Positions 51,558 to 61,104 of a stretch of DNA of 64,000 nt are shown piece by piece. The position numbers and the translations under genes were made by a program. The stretch covers positions 30,581 through 94,580 of the forward strand of contig DATMBG010000035.1 of assembly GCA_035559535.1 (NCBI GenBank). Direction: 5' to 3'. The DNA is from Candidatus Limnocylindrales bacterium. GTDB taxonomy: Bacteria; Moduliflexota; Moduliflexia; Moduliflexales; JAUQPW01. Position 1 is the first letter of the stretch. Each line of letters begins with the position of its first letter. The notes beneath the pieces were generated by a model that was not told the origin of the DNA, searched no databases, and was given only the letters and a program-made list of their open reading frames with translations.

Positions 51558-54371
51558 ATGAACCAAATTTCTATTAAAGGGGCCCGGGTTCATAACTTAA
51601 AAAATATAGACCTGGATATTCCAAGAAACAAGCTGGTTGTAATTACCGGGGTTAGTGGTTCCGGAAAATCCAGTCTGGCATTTGATACCTTGTATGCCGA
51701 AGGACAGAGAAGATATGTAGAATCCCTTTCGGCTTATGCCAGACAATTTCTCGAACGAATGGATAAACCCGATGTGGATGCTATTTACGGTATCTCCCCG
51801 GCCATTGCCATCGAACAGAAGAACCATGTCCGAAATTCCAGATCGACCGTAGGCACCGCCACAGAGATCTATGATTATCTGAGACTGCTCTTTGCCCGAA
51901 TCGGTAAAACCTATTGTTATCGGTGTGGAAAACTGGTACAGCGGGAATCGGTAGAGGCGATTGTTGAAAAAATCTTCCAGATGGGCCCGAAAACCCGTTT
52001 CATGATAGCTTTTCCCCTTCAACTGGAAGGGGCTTTAGAGACCTCCAAAGGCTGGTCGGATCAAGAATATGCCGTAGTCCGGGAAGGTCTCCTGAAGAAA
52101 GGCTTCCGCCGGATTTTGGTAAACGATGAGATTTTCTCTTTGGAAGAAGAAACCCCCAGGTTGACCCCGGGATCAGAGATTGGGGTCGTGATAGATCGTA
52201 TGTCGTTGAGCGAAGAGATTCGAGAAAGGCTTGTGGAGGCTCTGGAAATGGCCTATGTGGAAGGACAGGGACGACTGATAGTCAAAACGGTAGAAGGGAT
52301 AAATGCCCCCCATCCTGAAGGGGAATCCTTTAAATTTAGTCGGAACTTTGAATGCTATCCCTGTGGGATAACCTATGAGGAGCCGGAACCTCGATTGTTC
52401 TCTTTTAACAATCCCTATGGAGCCTGTCCGGAATGTCAGGGTTTTGGAAACAAGATCGTGATCGATATGGATCTGGTGATTCCGGATAAAACCAAGAGTA
52501 TTCGACAAGGTGCCATAGTTCCCTGGACTGCCCCTATTTGTCGTGGGATTATTTCCCGATTAGAGCGAATTGCCCCAAAATACGGCTTTTCTATTGATAC
52601 TCCCCTTTATAAACTCACAGAGGATCAAATGCGCCTTATTATCCAGGGGAACGACCAATTTATTGGAATTATTCCTTTTTTTGATTTTCTAGAAATGAAA
52701 AAATACAAAGTCCATGTTCGGGTTTTCTTGAGCCGATTCCGGGGGTATCGGGAATGTTCTCTGTGTAAGGGTTCAAGACTCAAGGAAAAAGCTTTGTGGG
52801 TCAAGATTCAGGGAGCTACCATCTATGATATTACCCGAAAAACTATCCTGGAAGCCAAAACGTTTTTTGACCAACTTCACCTGACCCCCTTTGAAGAACA
52901 GATCGCTCATAAAATAGTTGAAGAGATTAAAAATCGCTTGCAGTATTTGATTGATGTGGGACTGGATTATTTAACCCTGGATCGTCTTTCACGGACACTC
53001 AGTGGAGGAGAAGCCCAACGGATTAATCTGGCAACCTCTTTAGGATCTTCTCTGGTCAGCTCCCTGTATGTTTTGGATGAGCCCAGTATCGGGCTTCATC
53101 CCAGAGATACAGACCGTTTGATCCGGATTCTTAAAGCACTTCGGGATAAAGGTAATACCATTGTTGTGGTGGAGCATGATAAAGATATCATAAATGCCAG
53201 CGATCACATTGTAGATCTGGGACCTGGAGCCGGGGAGTATGGGGGAAAAGTGGTTTTCTCCGGAAGTTTAAAGCAACTCTACCGGGACCCCCATTCCTTA
53301 ACCGGTAAATATCTCCGGGGAGAGAAAGAAATCTCTTTTCATTCCGGACAGCCCGGTATTTCCCGTCGTAGATCTCCCAACGGATACTATCTTGAAATCC
53401 AGAATGCCTATCTTCATAACCTTAAAAACATTCAGGTTCGGATACCTCTAAAAGTGCTGACCTGTGTAACCGGAGTTTCCGGGTCCGGTAAAAGTACACT
53501 CATCCACGAAATTCTCTATAAGGGATTAACAGGGGAACGAAAACCCGGGAACGGATACGATGGGATTAAAGGTCAAGAGCTTATCTCAGATGTTATTTTG
53601 GTAGATCAATCCCCTATTGGACGAACACCTCGATCGAATCCTGTTACGTACATTAAAGCCTTCGATGAAATTCGTAATCTGTTTGCCAACACCTTGAGTG
53701 CCAAACGGAGCGGATATAAACCCGGGCATTTTTCCTTTAATGTTGCAGGAGGCCGATGTGAGGTCTGTAAAGGGGAGGGATTTATCCAAGTAGAAATGCA
53801 ATTTCTCGCAGACCTTTTCTTGACTTGTGAAAGTTGTGGTGGTAAAAGGTATAAAAACGAAATTTTAAAGATAAAATTCAAGGGAAAAAACATTGCCGAT
53901 ATTTTAGAGATGACGGTTACAGAAGCACTGGCATTCTTTGCAGATTATAAAAAAATAGTGGAAAAGCTTCAGGTTTTGGAAGATGTGGGTCTGGGTTATA
54001 TCCGATTAGGCCAACCGGCTACCACCCTGTCCGGTGGAGAAGCTCAACGGGTCAAGCTGGCTGCGCATCTGGCTAATCGGAAAAAAGGTTCTGCGCTTTA
54101 TCTCTTCGATGAACCCACAACCGGCTTACATCTGGATGATATTGCTAAATTGCTCCTTTGCTTTGACAAATTATTGGACAAAGGGCATTCTGTGGTCATT
54201 ATCGAGCATAATCTGGAAGTTATTCGCTGTGCAGACTACATCCTGGACTTGGGTCCGGAAGGTGGGGAAAGAGGAGGCAGGTTAATAGCCTGTGGGACTC
54301 CAGAAGAGATTGCAAAATCTCCCGAGTCCTATACAGGCAAATTTCTGAGACCTTATCTTAAAGCTCTGTAA
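51558..54371 (+). CDS. uvrA: Excinuclease ABC subunit A
   Basis: DNA damage recognition ATPase of nucleotide excision repair. 937 residues, standard length. Two ABC modules: Walker A GVSGSGKSS at 31-39 and again from about 639; signatures LSGGEAQRINLATSLGSSL and LSGGEAQRVKLA; Walker B LDEPSIGLHPRD and FDEPTTGLHLDD. Zinc fingers CYRCGKL (degenerate first set), CYPCGITY/CPECQGFG and CEVCKGEGF/CESCGGKRY are present. The ATG at 51558 lies 59 bp after the VTT gene stop. Confidence 0.97.
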   Translation: MNQISIKGARVHNLKNIDLDIPRNKLVVITGVSGSGKSSLAFDTLYAEGQRRYVESLSAYARQFLERMDKPDVDAIYGISPAIAIEQKNHVRNSRSTVGTATEIYDYLRLLFARIGKTYCYRCGKLVQRESVEAIVEKIFQMGPKTRFMIAFPLQLEGALETSKGWSDQEYAVVREGLLKKGFRRILVNDEIFSLEEETPRLTPGSEIGVVIDRMSLSEEIRERLVEALEMAYVEGQGRLIVKTVEGINAPHPEGESFKFSRNFECYPCGITYEEPEPRLFSFNNPYGACPECQGFGNKIVIDMDLVIPDKTKSIRQGAIVPWTAPICRGIISRLERIAPKYGFSIDTPLYKLTEDQMRLIIQGNDQFIGIIPFFDFLEMKKYKVHVRVFLSRFRGYRECSLCKGSRLKEKALWVKIQGATIYDITRKTILEAKTFFDQLHLTPFEEQIAHKIVEEIKNRLQYLIDVGLDYLTLDRLSRTLSGGEAQRINLATSLGSSLVSSLYVLDEPSIGLHPRDTDRLIRILKALRDKGNTIVVVEHDKDIINASDHIVDLGPGAGEYGGKVVFSGSLKQLYRDPHSLTGKYLRGEKEISFHSGQPGISRRRSPNGYYLEIQNAYLHNLKNIQVRIPLKVLTCVTGVSGSGKSTLIHEILYKGLTGERKPGNGYDGIKGQELISDVILVDQSPIGRTPRSNPVTYIKAFDEIRNLFANTLSAKRSGYKPGHFSFNVAGGRCEVCKGEGFIQVEMQFLADLFLTCESCGGKRYKNEILKIKFKGKNIADILEMTVTEALAFFADYKKIVEKLQVLEDVGLGYIRLGQPATTLSGGEAQRVKLAAHLANRKKGSALYLFDEPTTGLHLDDIAKLLLCFDKLLDKGHSVVIIEHNLEVIRCADYILDLGPEGGERGGRLIACGTPEEIAKSPESYTGKFLRPYLKAL

Positions 54372-54424
54372 AATAGTTAAATTCCATTTAAAAAATCTGT
54401 AAGAGGAAAGAATCCACTTTCTCG

Positions 54425-56020
54425 ATGGAATCCAATTTACTTTACAGAGAACTTAAAAAATCAGTAATGAAAAAGAAAGAACAGCCTATCAGAGGCTATA
54501 AGAAAGTAGCGGCCTTCATAGAAGAGCTTATAAACAGCCAGATATCCATGGAAGAAGCTGAGGATTGGACAGAAGAATTTTTTTATACAGTGGAAGAAGA
54601 AAATATTGATTTGATTCCGGCTCTATTACAACTCATAAAAGACACCCAACAAAATCCAGATGTAGTTACCACGGTAGCCTTTTTATTGGAACAATATGGA
54701 GATCCAGACGTTGTGGAACCCCTCATGGAGTTATTCAAAAGTTCTGGGATCAGCGATACTACAAGGTCTATTTTATTGGGGGTTATGGAGTATTACGGTA
54801 TCGACACGCAGGACCCCACATTGATATCTTATTTCCAGGATATTAGAGGATTAGGTCAGGTAGCTTTAGAAGGAATGTTGCAACTATCGGAGCGGGAAGA
54901 AATGCTGGAGACCCTGTTAGAGGAGATCTCTAACTTTTCCACAGAAGCCCAATTAAGGATGATCGAAGAACTCGGTAAAAGTCGGGATGAACGGGCTGTT
55001 CCCCTTCTGGGAATTTTTGCAGAATATCAACATAAAGAACTGGCCGAAGCAGCCATTTTACAACTGGGAAGTATTCGCTCGGGCAAGTCTATTGAAACCT
55101 TAGAAAATCTCATCAATCACCAACAGGATAGCCAGGAACTCATCCAACGCTCCCTTCGCAAACTCCAATTTGCCGGGGTAACAAAGGCCCCCTCACTTCC
55201 GGAATCTTTTCCCATCTATAAATGCCTGCTGTCCTGGATCGATGGAAGAGGGAGTCGGGTAATGTTAATAGCCCGACAAAAGGATGCCCATCATGCTAAG
55301 CTGGCCCAATTCATGTTGCATGAGAAGGTAGGCATTAAAGATTGCTATGGAGCCCAGAATATCACCCTTAAAGACCTCGATAAGATAACTAAAGAATTAA
55401 AAAAGCAGGTCGGGGGAATGGAGGTAGAATATGCTTATTGTCTTCAATTAGTCCGGGATGCCTTATGGACGGCCCTTAAAAAGGAAGCTAAAATTTCTCC
55501 TTTGTTTTCCTTTTATCGAAAAATTTTCGAAGGGGATATTCTAACCCCTCAAGTGTATAGTGTGGATCTGACGTCCTATGGACTGGAAGAAGCAAAACAA
55601 AGTCTGGAAGAACTCCTGGCAACTTCCGATGAGCTTATCTCGAAACCACCCTTCTCGGATTGGTGGCTCGATACTCCGTCTTCTTATGATTTCGTACAGA
55701 AAAAAAAGCGATCCATGAGAAATCGGATTATAGATTTCAAGATTATCCAGGAATTTATCACCCAAATCCTTGAACCTGACCGAAACCAGATTACAAAGCG
55801 CCTGGAATTGACCATAGAGTTTTTAGCAAAAAAGAACCCTAAAGCTTATCAAACACAAATCCGAAAAGCCCTGGCCCTTTGGATAGCCTTGAAAGAACAC
55901 CATCGGCCCCTGGATAACATTCCCTTTATGAAAGAACTGGCCACCCTCACGCTCAAAAATGTGCTGAATAACATCCGAATGGGCTATACGGAACCAGTAG
56001 ACTATGTGCCGGAGTATTAA
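54425..56020 (+). CDS. HEAT-repeat protein of unknown function
   Basis: 531 residues, cytoplasmic, no signal peptide. The N-terminal half (about 25-250) is a run of HEAT-like helical pairs (VVTTVAFLLEQYGDPDVVEPLMEL, AQLRMIEELGKSRDERAVPLL, LAEAAILQLGSIRSGKSIETL). The C-terminal half (about 265-531) is helical and charged with no family I recognise. Its end overlaps the next gene by 17 bp, so the two are translated together. HEAT arrays usually bind proteins, so a scaffold role is possible. Confidence 0.8.
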   Translation: MESNLLYRELKKSVMKKKEQPIRGYKKVAAFIEELINSQISMEEAEDWTEEFFYTVEEENIDLIPALLQLIKDTQQNPDVVTTVAFLLEQYGDPDVVEPLMELFKSSGISDTTRSILLGVMEYYGIDTQDPTLISYFQDIRGLGQVALEGMLQLSEREEMLETLLEEISNFSTEAQLRMIEELGKSRDERAVPLLGIFAEYQHKELAEAAILQLGSIRSGKSIETLENLINHQQDSQELIQRSLRKLQFAGVTKAPSLPESFPIYKCLLSWIDGRGSRVMLIARQKDAHHAKLAQFMLHEKVGIKDCYGAQNITLKDLDKITKELKKQVGGMEVEYAYCLQLVRDALWTALKKEAKISPLFSFYRKIFEGDILTPQVYSVDLTSYGLEEAKQSLEELLATSDELISKPPFSDWWLDTPSSYDFVQKKKRSMRNRIIDFKIIQEFITQILEPDRNQITKRLELTIEFLAKKNPKAYQTQIRKALALWIALKEHHRPLDNIPFMKELATLTLKNVLNNIRMGYTEPVDYVPEY

Positions 56021-57416
56021 CATAAAGACAGGAAAACGCTCCCTCTTCTCCGTTCTCCTCGTCCTGTTATCTACCTATCTTCTTCTGATTACTTCTCTGC
56101 TGTTGGGCCCTTTGATCTCTACAAAAGTTCGCTCGGAGTCCTCGGTAACGGAGGCGGCCCTTCACCTAATTCAATTAACCCGGGATCCTTCCTTAGATGC
56201 CAACGGATCCTGGTCTCCCGATGGGAAGGAAATTGTCTTTCAGACTCGACGAAAGGGGGAAAAAGAAAAAAAGAAATCTTTCAACGAAGAGGACGAAGAG
56301 GAAACTAAAAAAGAAGAAAAAAAGAAAGAGAAAAAGAAAAAAGAAGAAAAAAAGAAAGAAGAGGAGGAGAATGAATTGGCCAGGGATCGGGATATCTGGA
56401 TCATGAATGCCGATGGGTCCAATCCAAGACAGCTTACGAAAAGTACGGCAGAAGAATATCAACCGGTCTTCTCTCCCGATGGGAAAAAAATCCTTTATGT
56501 TTCGGAAGAGCGAGGAAGTCCGGACATCTGGATCATGGATCGAGATGGCAGTAATAAAACCCGACTGACGAAAGATAAAGGAATAGAACGAGATCCGGCC
56601 TGGTCTCCCGATGGGAAGAAGATCGTTTATGCAGCGCTTCCTTTAGAAGCAGATAATTTTGATCTCTGGATTATGGACGCCGATGGGTCCAATAAAATTC
56701 AACTGACCCAAACTCCCAGCAATGAAATAACTCCCGCCTGGAGTCCAGATGGAAAACATATCGCCTTTGCCTCAGATGAAGGGAACAATCTGGATATCTA
56801 TGTGATAGATCCGGATGGTAAAAATCGTACCAAATTGATCAGTACGGCAGGATATGAGTATCAACCTGACTGGTCACCAGATGGATCTAAAATTGCTTAT
56901 ACGGCCTGGGGTGCTGAAGAGAGCCTGGATCAAAGCAACATCTGGATCGCCAATGCCGATGGAAGCCAGCAAACCCGGCTTACCTCGACTTCTCCCAGCG
57001 CTCATCCTCGATGGCATCCCAACGGAACCCAAATTCTGTTTCACTCTAAACGAAGTGGAAATTGGGACCTTTGGGTGCTTCAGGTTCCTGAGAGTATTTT
57101 ACGGGTAGCCCAGGCAACTCCTCCCCCTCCCCAACGGGATAACCTGATTCTACGGAACGGGGACCTTATTTCAGGTAAGATACTCAACGAAAAATTTACA
57201 ATAGCCCTGGACGGTAAAATGCTGGAAGTCCCAAAATCAGAGATCCAAAAGATCGAATTTATAGAAAACTCTCAAGACCAAATTAAACTTACCAAGCAGA
57301 ATGGTGAGGTGATTCAGGGGACCCTAACCCTACCGGAAGTTAAAATCCAGATGGAACTCGGTCCCACGGTAGAAATTCTTAAGGACAAAATCAAGTCCAT
57401 ATCCTTCCCGAAATAG
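56004..57416 (+). CDS. Exported PD40 beta-propeller protein (TolB-like) with Lys/Glu tract
   Basis: 470 residues with an N-terminal signal or anchor (residues about 14-36). Six PD40 blades carry the WSPDGK-type motif (SWSPDGKEIVF, FSPDGKKILYV, AWSPDGKKIVYA, AWSPDGKHIAFA, DWSPDGSKIAYT, WHPNGTQILF), together a full six-blade propeller as in TolB. Between the first and second blades sits a Lys/Glu-only stretch (about residues 91-126) coded by a 65-nt purine-only run. A C-terminal beta-rich module (about 385-470) has two copies of an NGD/NGEVIxG-like unit. It is not the pal-linked TolB. It overlaps the HEAT gene. Confidence 0.8.
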   Translation: MCRSINIKTGKRSLFSVLLVLLSTYLLLITSLLLGPLISTKVRSESSVTEAALHLIQLTRDPSLDANGSWSPDGKEIVFQTRRKGEKEKKKSFNEEDEEETKKEEKKKEKKKKEEKKKEEEENELARDRDIWIMNADGSNPRQLTKSTAEEYQPVFSPDGKKILYVSEERGSPDIWIMDRDGSNKTRLTKDKGIERDPAWSPDGKKIVYAALPLEADNFDLWIMDADGSNKIQLTQTPSNEITPAWSPDGKHIAFASDEGNNLDIYVIDPDGKNRTKLISTAGYEYQPDWSPDGSKIAYTAWGAEESLDQSNIWIANADGSQQTRLTSTSPSAHPRWHPNGTQILFHSKRSGNWDLWVLQVPESILRVAQATPPPPQRDNLILRNGDLISGKILNEKFTIALDGKMLEVPKSEIQKIEFIENSQDQIKLTKQNGEVIQGTLTLPEVKIQMELGPTVEILKDKIKSISFPK

Positions 57417-57419
57417 TCT

Positions 57420-57502
57420 GTTGACCTTTATCCATTGTCCATTCTAAATAAAGATGTAACCCGGTTGGGTCTCAAAGGACAAAGGATAAAGGACAAAGGA
57501 CT
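57420..57502. repeat. Short-word inverted repeat (ggacaaagg type)
   Basis: TTGACCTTTATCCATTGTCC on the left pairs with GGACAAAGGATAAAGGACA on the right; fills the gap before the protease gene. Confidence 0.65.
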
Positions 57503-57511
57503 GTGTCTGTT

Positions 57512-58336
57512 ATGGCATACTTAAAAAAATCAGTTCTTTTACCCTTTGTTTTAACGATAGGTCTTTTATCCACATCTTGTGGGATGTCCGTTAAAGGCAT
57601 CAATAAATTTCAACCCAATGTGATTCCACTTTCGCAAGAAATAGATCTGGGAAGAAAATTTTCTAAAGAAGTTGAGAAAGAGGTTAAGCTCATGCGCCTT
57701 CGTGTTTTAAACGATTATGTTGATTCCCTGGGACAGTCCCTGGCTAAGAACTCGGATTTAAACACCATCCCTTATCACTTTAAGGTTATTAACGGTAAAC
57801 AGATCAACGCTTTTGCCCTGCCGGGTGGGTATATCTACGTTTACAGGGGTTTAATAGAAACCGTGGATAGTGAATCTGAACTGGCAGGGGTTTTAGCCCA
57901 TGAAATCGGCCATGTAGCAGCACGCCACGGAACTGAACAGATGACCCGGCAACTGGGATTTTCTATCCTAGCCTCTATTTTGTTGGGAAATAATCCTTCT
58001 CAGCTTGAAATCCTGGCTGCCAGATTATTTGGTACCGCCGGATTACTGGCTTATAGCCGCAGCAATGAGGCAGAAGCAGACCGGTTAGGGGTTCATTACC
58101 TTTACAAAACAGGCTACAATCCCGAGGGAATGGGTGAGTTTTTCGAGAGACTCCAGGCTCTTCACAAGGATAAACCAAATATATTGGAAAAATTCTTTGC
58201 CACACACCCTCCCTTATCCAACAGATTAGAAGCGGTAAAAGCCGAAATGGCTAAGATTCCCTCCGATGAAATTAAAGGAACCATCAAAAACTCACCGGAG
58301 TTCTCCATGGTTAAAGTTCTGTTTAATAAAGAGTAG
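57512..58336 (+). CDS. M48-family zinc metalloprotease, likely lipoprotein (LoiP/BepA-like)
   Basis: About 274 residues. Signal peptide ending LLSTSCGMS, a near-lipobox, suggesting a periplasm-facing lipoprotein. HExxH motif HEIGH near residue 130 with the third ligand Glu in SNEAEADRLGVHYL. The C-terminal THPPLSNRLEAVKAEM is typical of LoiP and BepA, envelope quality-control proteases. Start chosen at ATG 57512; a GTG at 57503 adds three residues and is also possible. Confidence 0.9.
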   Translation: MAYLKKSVLLPFVLTIGLLSTSCGMSVKGINKFQPNVIPLSQEIDLGRKFSKEVEKEVKLMRLRVLNDYVDSLGQSLAKNSDLNTIPYHFKVINGKQINAFALPGGYIYVYRGLIETVDSESELAGVLAHEIGHVAARHGTEQMTRQLGFSILASILLGNNPSQLEILAARLFGTAGLLAYSRSNEAEADRLGVHYLYKTGYNPEGMGEFFERLQALHKDKPNILEKFFATHPPLSNRLEAVKAEMAKIPSDEIKGTIKNSPEFSMVKVLFNKE

Positions 58337-58348
58337 AAACTCTGTTAG

Positions 58349-58456
58349 TGTGGGGGTGTGGGAGTATGGAAGGAGGGAAGTATGGAAGTATGGGGGTATA
58401 GGTGTAGAAGATAGAACTCCCACACCTCCACACCCCCACACCCCCATACTCCCACA
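58349..58456. repeat. Long short-word inverted repeat between convergent genes
   Basis: GTGTGGGGGTGTGGGAGTATGG words on the left and CACACCTCCACACCCCCACA words on the right (each arm 40 nt or more) can form a long imperfect hairpin, placed where a shared terminator would be expected. Confidence 0.7.
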
Positions 58457-58466
58457 TCCGGGACGT

Positions 58467-59807
58467 TCAAGCCTCCAGGATCTTCTTAATCTGATCTTCC
58501 GCCCAGCTTATGGCCTTTTTATAGGGTTCGCCACCGACCACCCGGGCAACCATATCGGGAATGATATACTGATTTTCAACCGCTCCGGCATATCGGGTAG
58601 GGTTTCCAGGCCAGCCCGGGAAATGGGTATAATTCCCTTCTTCGGGAAGTAAAATCAAGTTGGGGTCCGTTTTCCAGAGAGGAAGGTCTTCGAACTTCTT
58701 AAAGGGACTCATACAAAATCCTTTGGCTGCCGTAAGCCAGGAGGTGTATACCGGTTCGCTGTAAAAGAATTTTAAAAATTCCTTAGCAAGATCCTTATTT
58801 TTAGAAAACTTCCAAACGGCCAGTCCATGGTTAAAGCCCGCACCGTGTCGTCCCCCAGGTCCTGAAAGCGAAGGATGATGAACAATACTCTCCGCAATGG
58901 GCATATTCTTATCCCTGGCAGCCCAGTAAACACTCACCGGATTTAAAATCCAGGATCCCTTTCCAGAGAGAAAAAATCGATTGTTTCCCGCATCGTCCCA
59001 GGAAAGAACTTCATTACTCATGCAATCTAAATAGAGACGCCGGGCATAATCCAGGGCTTCCTCGGTATGGGGAGAGTTCAGGGCAATGGTTTTACTATCG
59101 GCTTCAAAAACTTTAGCCCCATAACACCAAAGAACCACATTCCAGGTGGCATTCGCGTCGGTACAATGGCTGATCGGAAGACCAATAGGATGCCCATGTT
59201 CTTTGAGTTTTTTACCCGCTTCATAGAGTTCTTCCCAGGTCTTGGGAAGAGCAAGCCCGGCCTCTTCCCAATGCTTTTTATTGCCTGTACCCACAAAAGC
59301 GACCCAATACCAGGGTGCAAGTTTCCATTGACCTCCTATATGGAAAACCTGTCGTGGATTAGCCCGGGTAGAATAATTTTTATCCACCTCTTCTAGAATA
59401 TCATCTAAAGGCTCCAGATTCGCTTCGTGAAGGTAACCGTAAGTGTCCCACATATTCACCAAATCGTGTCCACTTTGGATATTCGCCTCCGAAGCAAGTT
59501 TAACAGGAAGTTGGGTAACCTGGATGGTGTCAAAGCGGGTATCACAGCCAGCCTGTTTACCAAACTCTTCCATAATCTGTCGAAACCTTTCATCACCCGA
59601 TGGAACGAAAAGACTTAAAGCAAGGGCGGTTAAGGTCCGTTTCTGGGCAAAGGCCGGAGCTTTGCCTTCCACCAGCCAGGACCATCCCGAGGCTATCCCC
59701 GTTAAAGAACCAGCCACATAGGTAGAGGTACGGATAAATTCACGGCGGGTAAGCCATGAATTAGACTGAAGCATAGAATTTGTTTCATCACCATATTCTC
59801 GATTCAT
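58467..59807 (-). CDS. Tat-exported ABC transporter sugar-binding protein
   Basis: About 446 residues. N-terminal twin-arginine signal (LTRREFIRTS then a hydrophobic stretch to about residue 45), so it is likely exported folded. Family-1 solute-binding features are SGHDLVNMWDTYGYLHEANLEPLDDIL, PKTWEELYEAGKKLKEHGHPIGLPI and DLAKEFLKFFYSEP. The start at 59807 has GAGGAG just upstream; a TTG at 59819 is less likely. No permease genes adjacent; divergent from a Gfo/Idh/MocA dehydrogenase, which suggests a sugar or polyol ligand. Confidence 0.88.
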   Translation of the reverse strand: MNREYGDETNSMLQSNSWLTRREFIRTSTYVAGSLTGIASGWSWLVEGKAPAFAQKRTLTALALSLFVPSGDERFRQIMEEFGKQAGCDTRFDTIQVTQLPVKLASEANIQSGHDLVNMWDTYGYLHEANLEPLDDILEEVDKNYSTRANPRQVFHIGGQWKLAPWYWVAFVGTGNKKHWEEAGLALPKTWEELYEAGKKLKEHGHPIGLPISHCTDANATWNVVLWCYGAKVFEADSKTIALNSPHTEEALDYARRLYLDCMSNEVLSWDDAGNNRFFLSGKGSWILNPVSVYWAARDKNMPIAESIVHHPSLSGPGGRHGAGFNHGLAVWKFSKNKDLAKEFLKFFYSEPVYTSWLTAAKGFCMSPFKKFEDLPLWKTDPNLILLPEEGNYTHFPGWPGNPTRYAGAVENQYIIPDMVARVVGGEPYKKAISWAEDQIKKILEA

Positions 59808-59925
59808 AAAACTCCTCAAGATTTAAAAATTTTAATTGAAACAATTTCCTTTTATGAATTATAAGACTCTTATATACTTTTACCCTAGCGGGAATAAAGA
59901 AAGGTTGTCAAGGCTATTTTTGGAT

Positions 59926-59954
59926 TTGACACAAAGACATCCGGAGGGTATCCT
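59926..59954 (+). promoter_or_regulatory. Candidate promoter of the Gfo/Idh/MocA gene
   Basis: TTGACA (59926-59931), 17 nt, TATCCT (59949-59954), about 100 nt before the ATG at 60061. Its presence supports the downstream start over an in-frame start at 59836. Confidence 0.55.
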
Positions 59955-60060
59955 GGGAAGTTTAGGAGAAGAAAGGAAGCTGATTTTCATCTCTGTACTC
60001 CTGCGTTTTCCTATCTCTGCCGGCCTTGGGGTGGGTTTTGTGACAGATCTATCTTTGTGT

Positions 60061-61086
60061 ATGCAAGATAAAAAAATAGGAATTGGAATTGTAGGGGCTA
60101 CAGGATGGGTTGCCGGGGAATATATTAAAGCGACCAAGAAAAATCCCCATAGCCAGGTGGTAGCCCTCTGTAGTCGAAGCCGGGAAGGAGCGGAGAAAAT
60201 CCAGAATGAATATGGCTTAACCGGCCAGATTTACACCCATTACCCTGAAATGCTTAAGCAAGAAGACCTGGATCTGGTTGTCATCTGCACTCCGGATTTT
60301 CTCCATGCCGAACAGGGAATTCAAGCTGCCGAAGCCGGGAAACATCTGATCATAGAAAAGGCTATTGCACTAAATCTCAAAGACCTTCGAGCTCTTCAAT
60401 CTGCCGTTAATCAAGCCAGGATTAAAACGGTTGTCAGTTTTGTTCTTCGTTGGAATCCCATGATAAACCTCCTCAGGTCTCTTGTGGCTAAAGATGCTAT
60501 CGGAGTCCTCTTTTATGCCGAGGTTGATTATTTACACGGTCGACGCGAGCATTACCGTTCCTACGAATGGTCCCGTAAAATTGCCACCGGTGGAAGTGCT
60601 CTCCTGGGGGCGGGTTGCCACGCAGTGGATACATTGAGATATCTCGTCGGTTCAGAAGCCATAGAAGTAACGGCATATGCAGGAGGTTATGATAAAAATT
60701 ATGAATATCCGCCTACCATTGTAACTATCATGAAATTTAAAAATGGGGTAATCGGAAAAGTAGGTTGCTCCCGGGAAGTGCGTATGCCCTACATGCTACC
60801 CATAAAGCTCTTCGGCTCCCGAGGCTCTATCCTGGATAACAAACTCTTCTCCGAAACCCTCTTTCCCGGGCAGACCGATTTTGCCTTGATCCCCACAAAC
60901 ATCCCTTCCAGTGGCGATGTGACCCATCACCCCTTCCAGGATGAGGTAAACCATATTATAGACTGTATCTTGAAGGACCAAACTCCCCAGCCCGATGTGA
61001 ACGATGCAGTAATGACCCACGAAATTTGTCTGGCAGCAGACCTCTCGGCAAAAGAAGGATGTTCTGTTAAATTACCTTTTCCCTGA
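60061..61086 (+). CDS. Gfo/Idh/MocA-family NAD(P)-dependent sugar dehydrogenase
   Basis: About 341 residues from MQDKKIGIGIVGATGWVAGEY (Rossmann GxxGxxxxxx site). It has VICTPDFLHAEQGIQAAEAGKHLIIEKAIAL (the EKP-type motif is EKA here, Pro to Ala) and the C-terminal substrate domain with GAGCHAVDTLRYLVG (catalytic His/Asp). A 75-codon in-frame upstream extension (from 59836) has no family match. Divergent from a sugar-binding protein. Likely oxidises a sugar or inositol; the substrate is unknown. Confidence 0.9.
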   Translation: MQDKKIGIGIVGATGWVAGEYIKATKKNPHSQVVALCSRSREGAEKIQNEYGLTGQIYTHYPEMLKQEDLDLVVICTPDFLHAEQGIQAAEAGKHLIIEKAIALNLKDLRALQSAVNQARIKTVVSFVLRWNPMINLLRSLVAKDAIGVLFYAEVDYLHGRREHYRSYEWSRKIATGGSALLGAGCHAVDTLRYLVGSEAIEVTAYAGGYDKNYEYPPTIVTIMKFKNGVIGKVGCSREVRMPYMLPIKLFGSRGSILDNKLFSETLFPGQTDFALIPTNIPSSGDVTHHPFQDEVNHIIDCILKDQTPQPDVNDAVMTHEICLAADLSAKEGCSVKLPFP

Positions 61087-61104
61087 CAAAACCGGGTCCT
61101 CTAT

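Noticed and set aside
59836..60060. Upstream 75-codon extension of the Gfo/Idh/MocA gene
   Set aside because: No family match, and a promoter-like site lies inside it.
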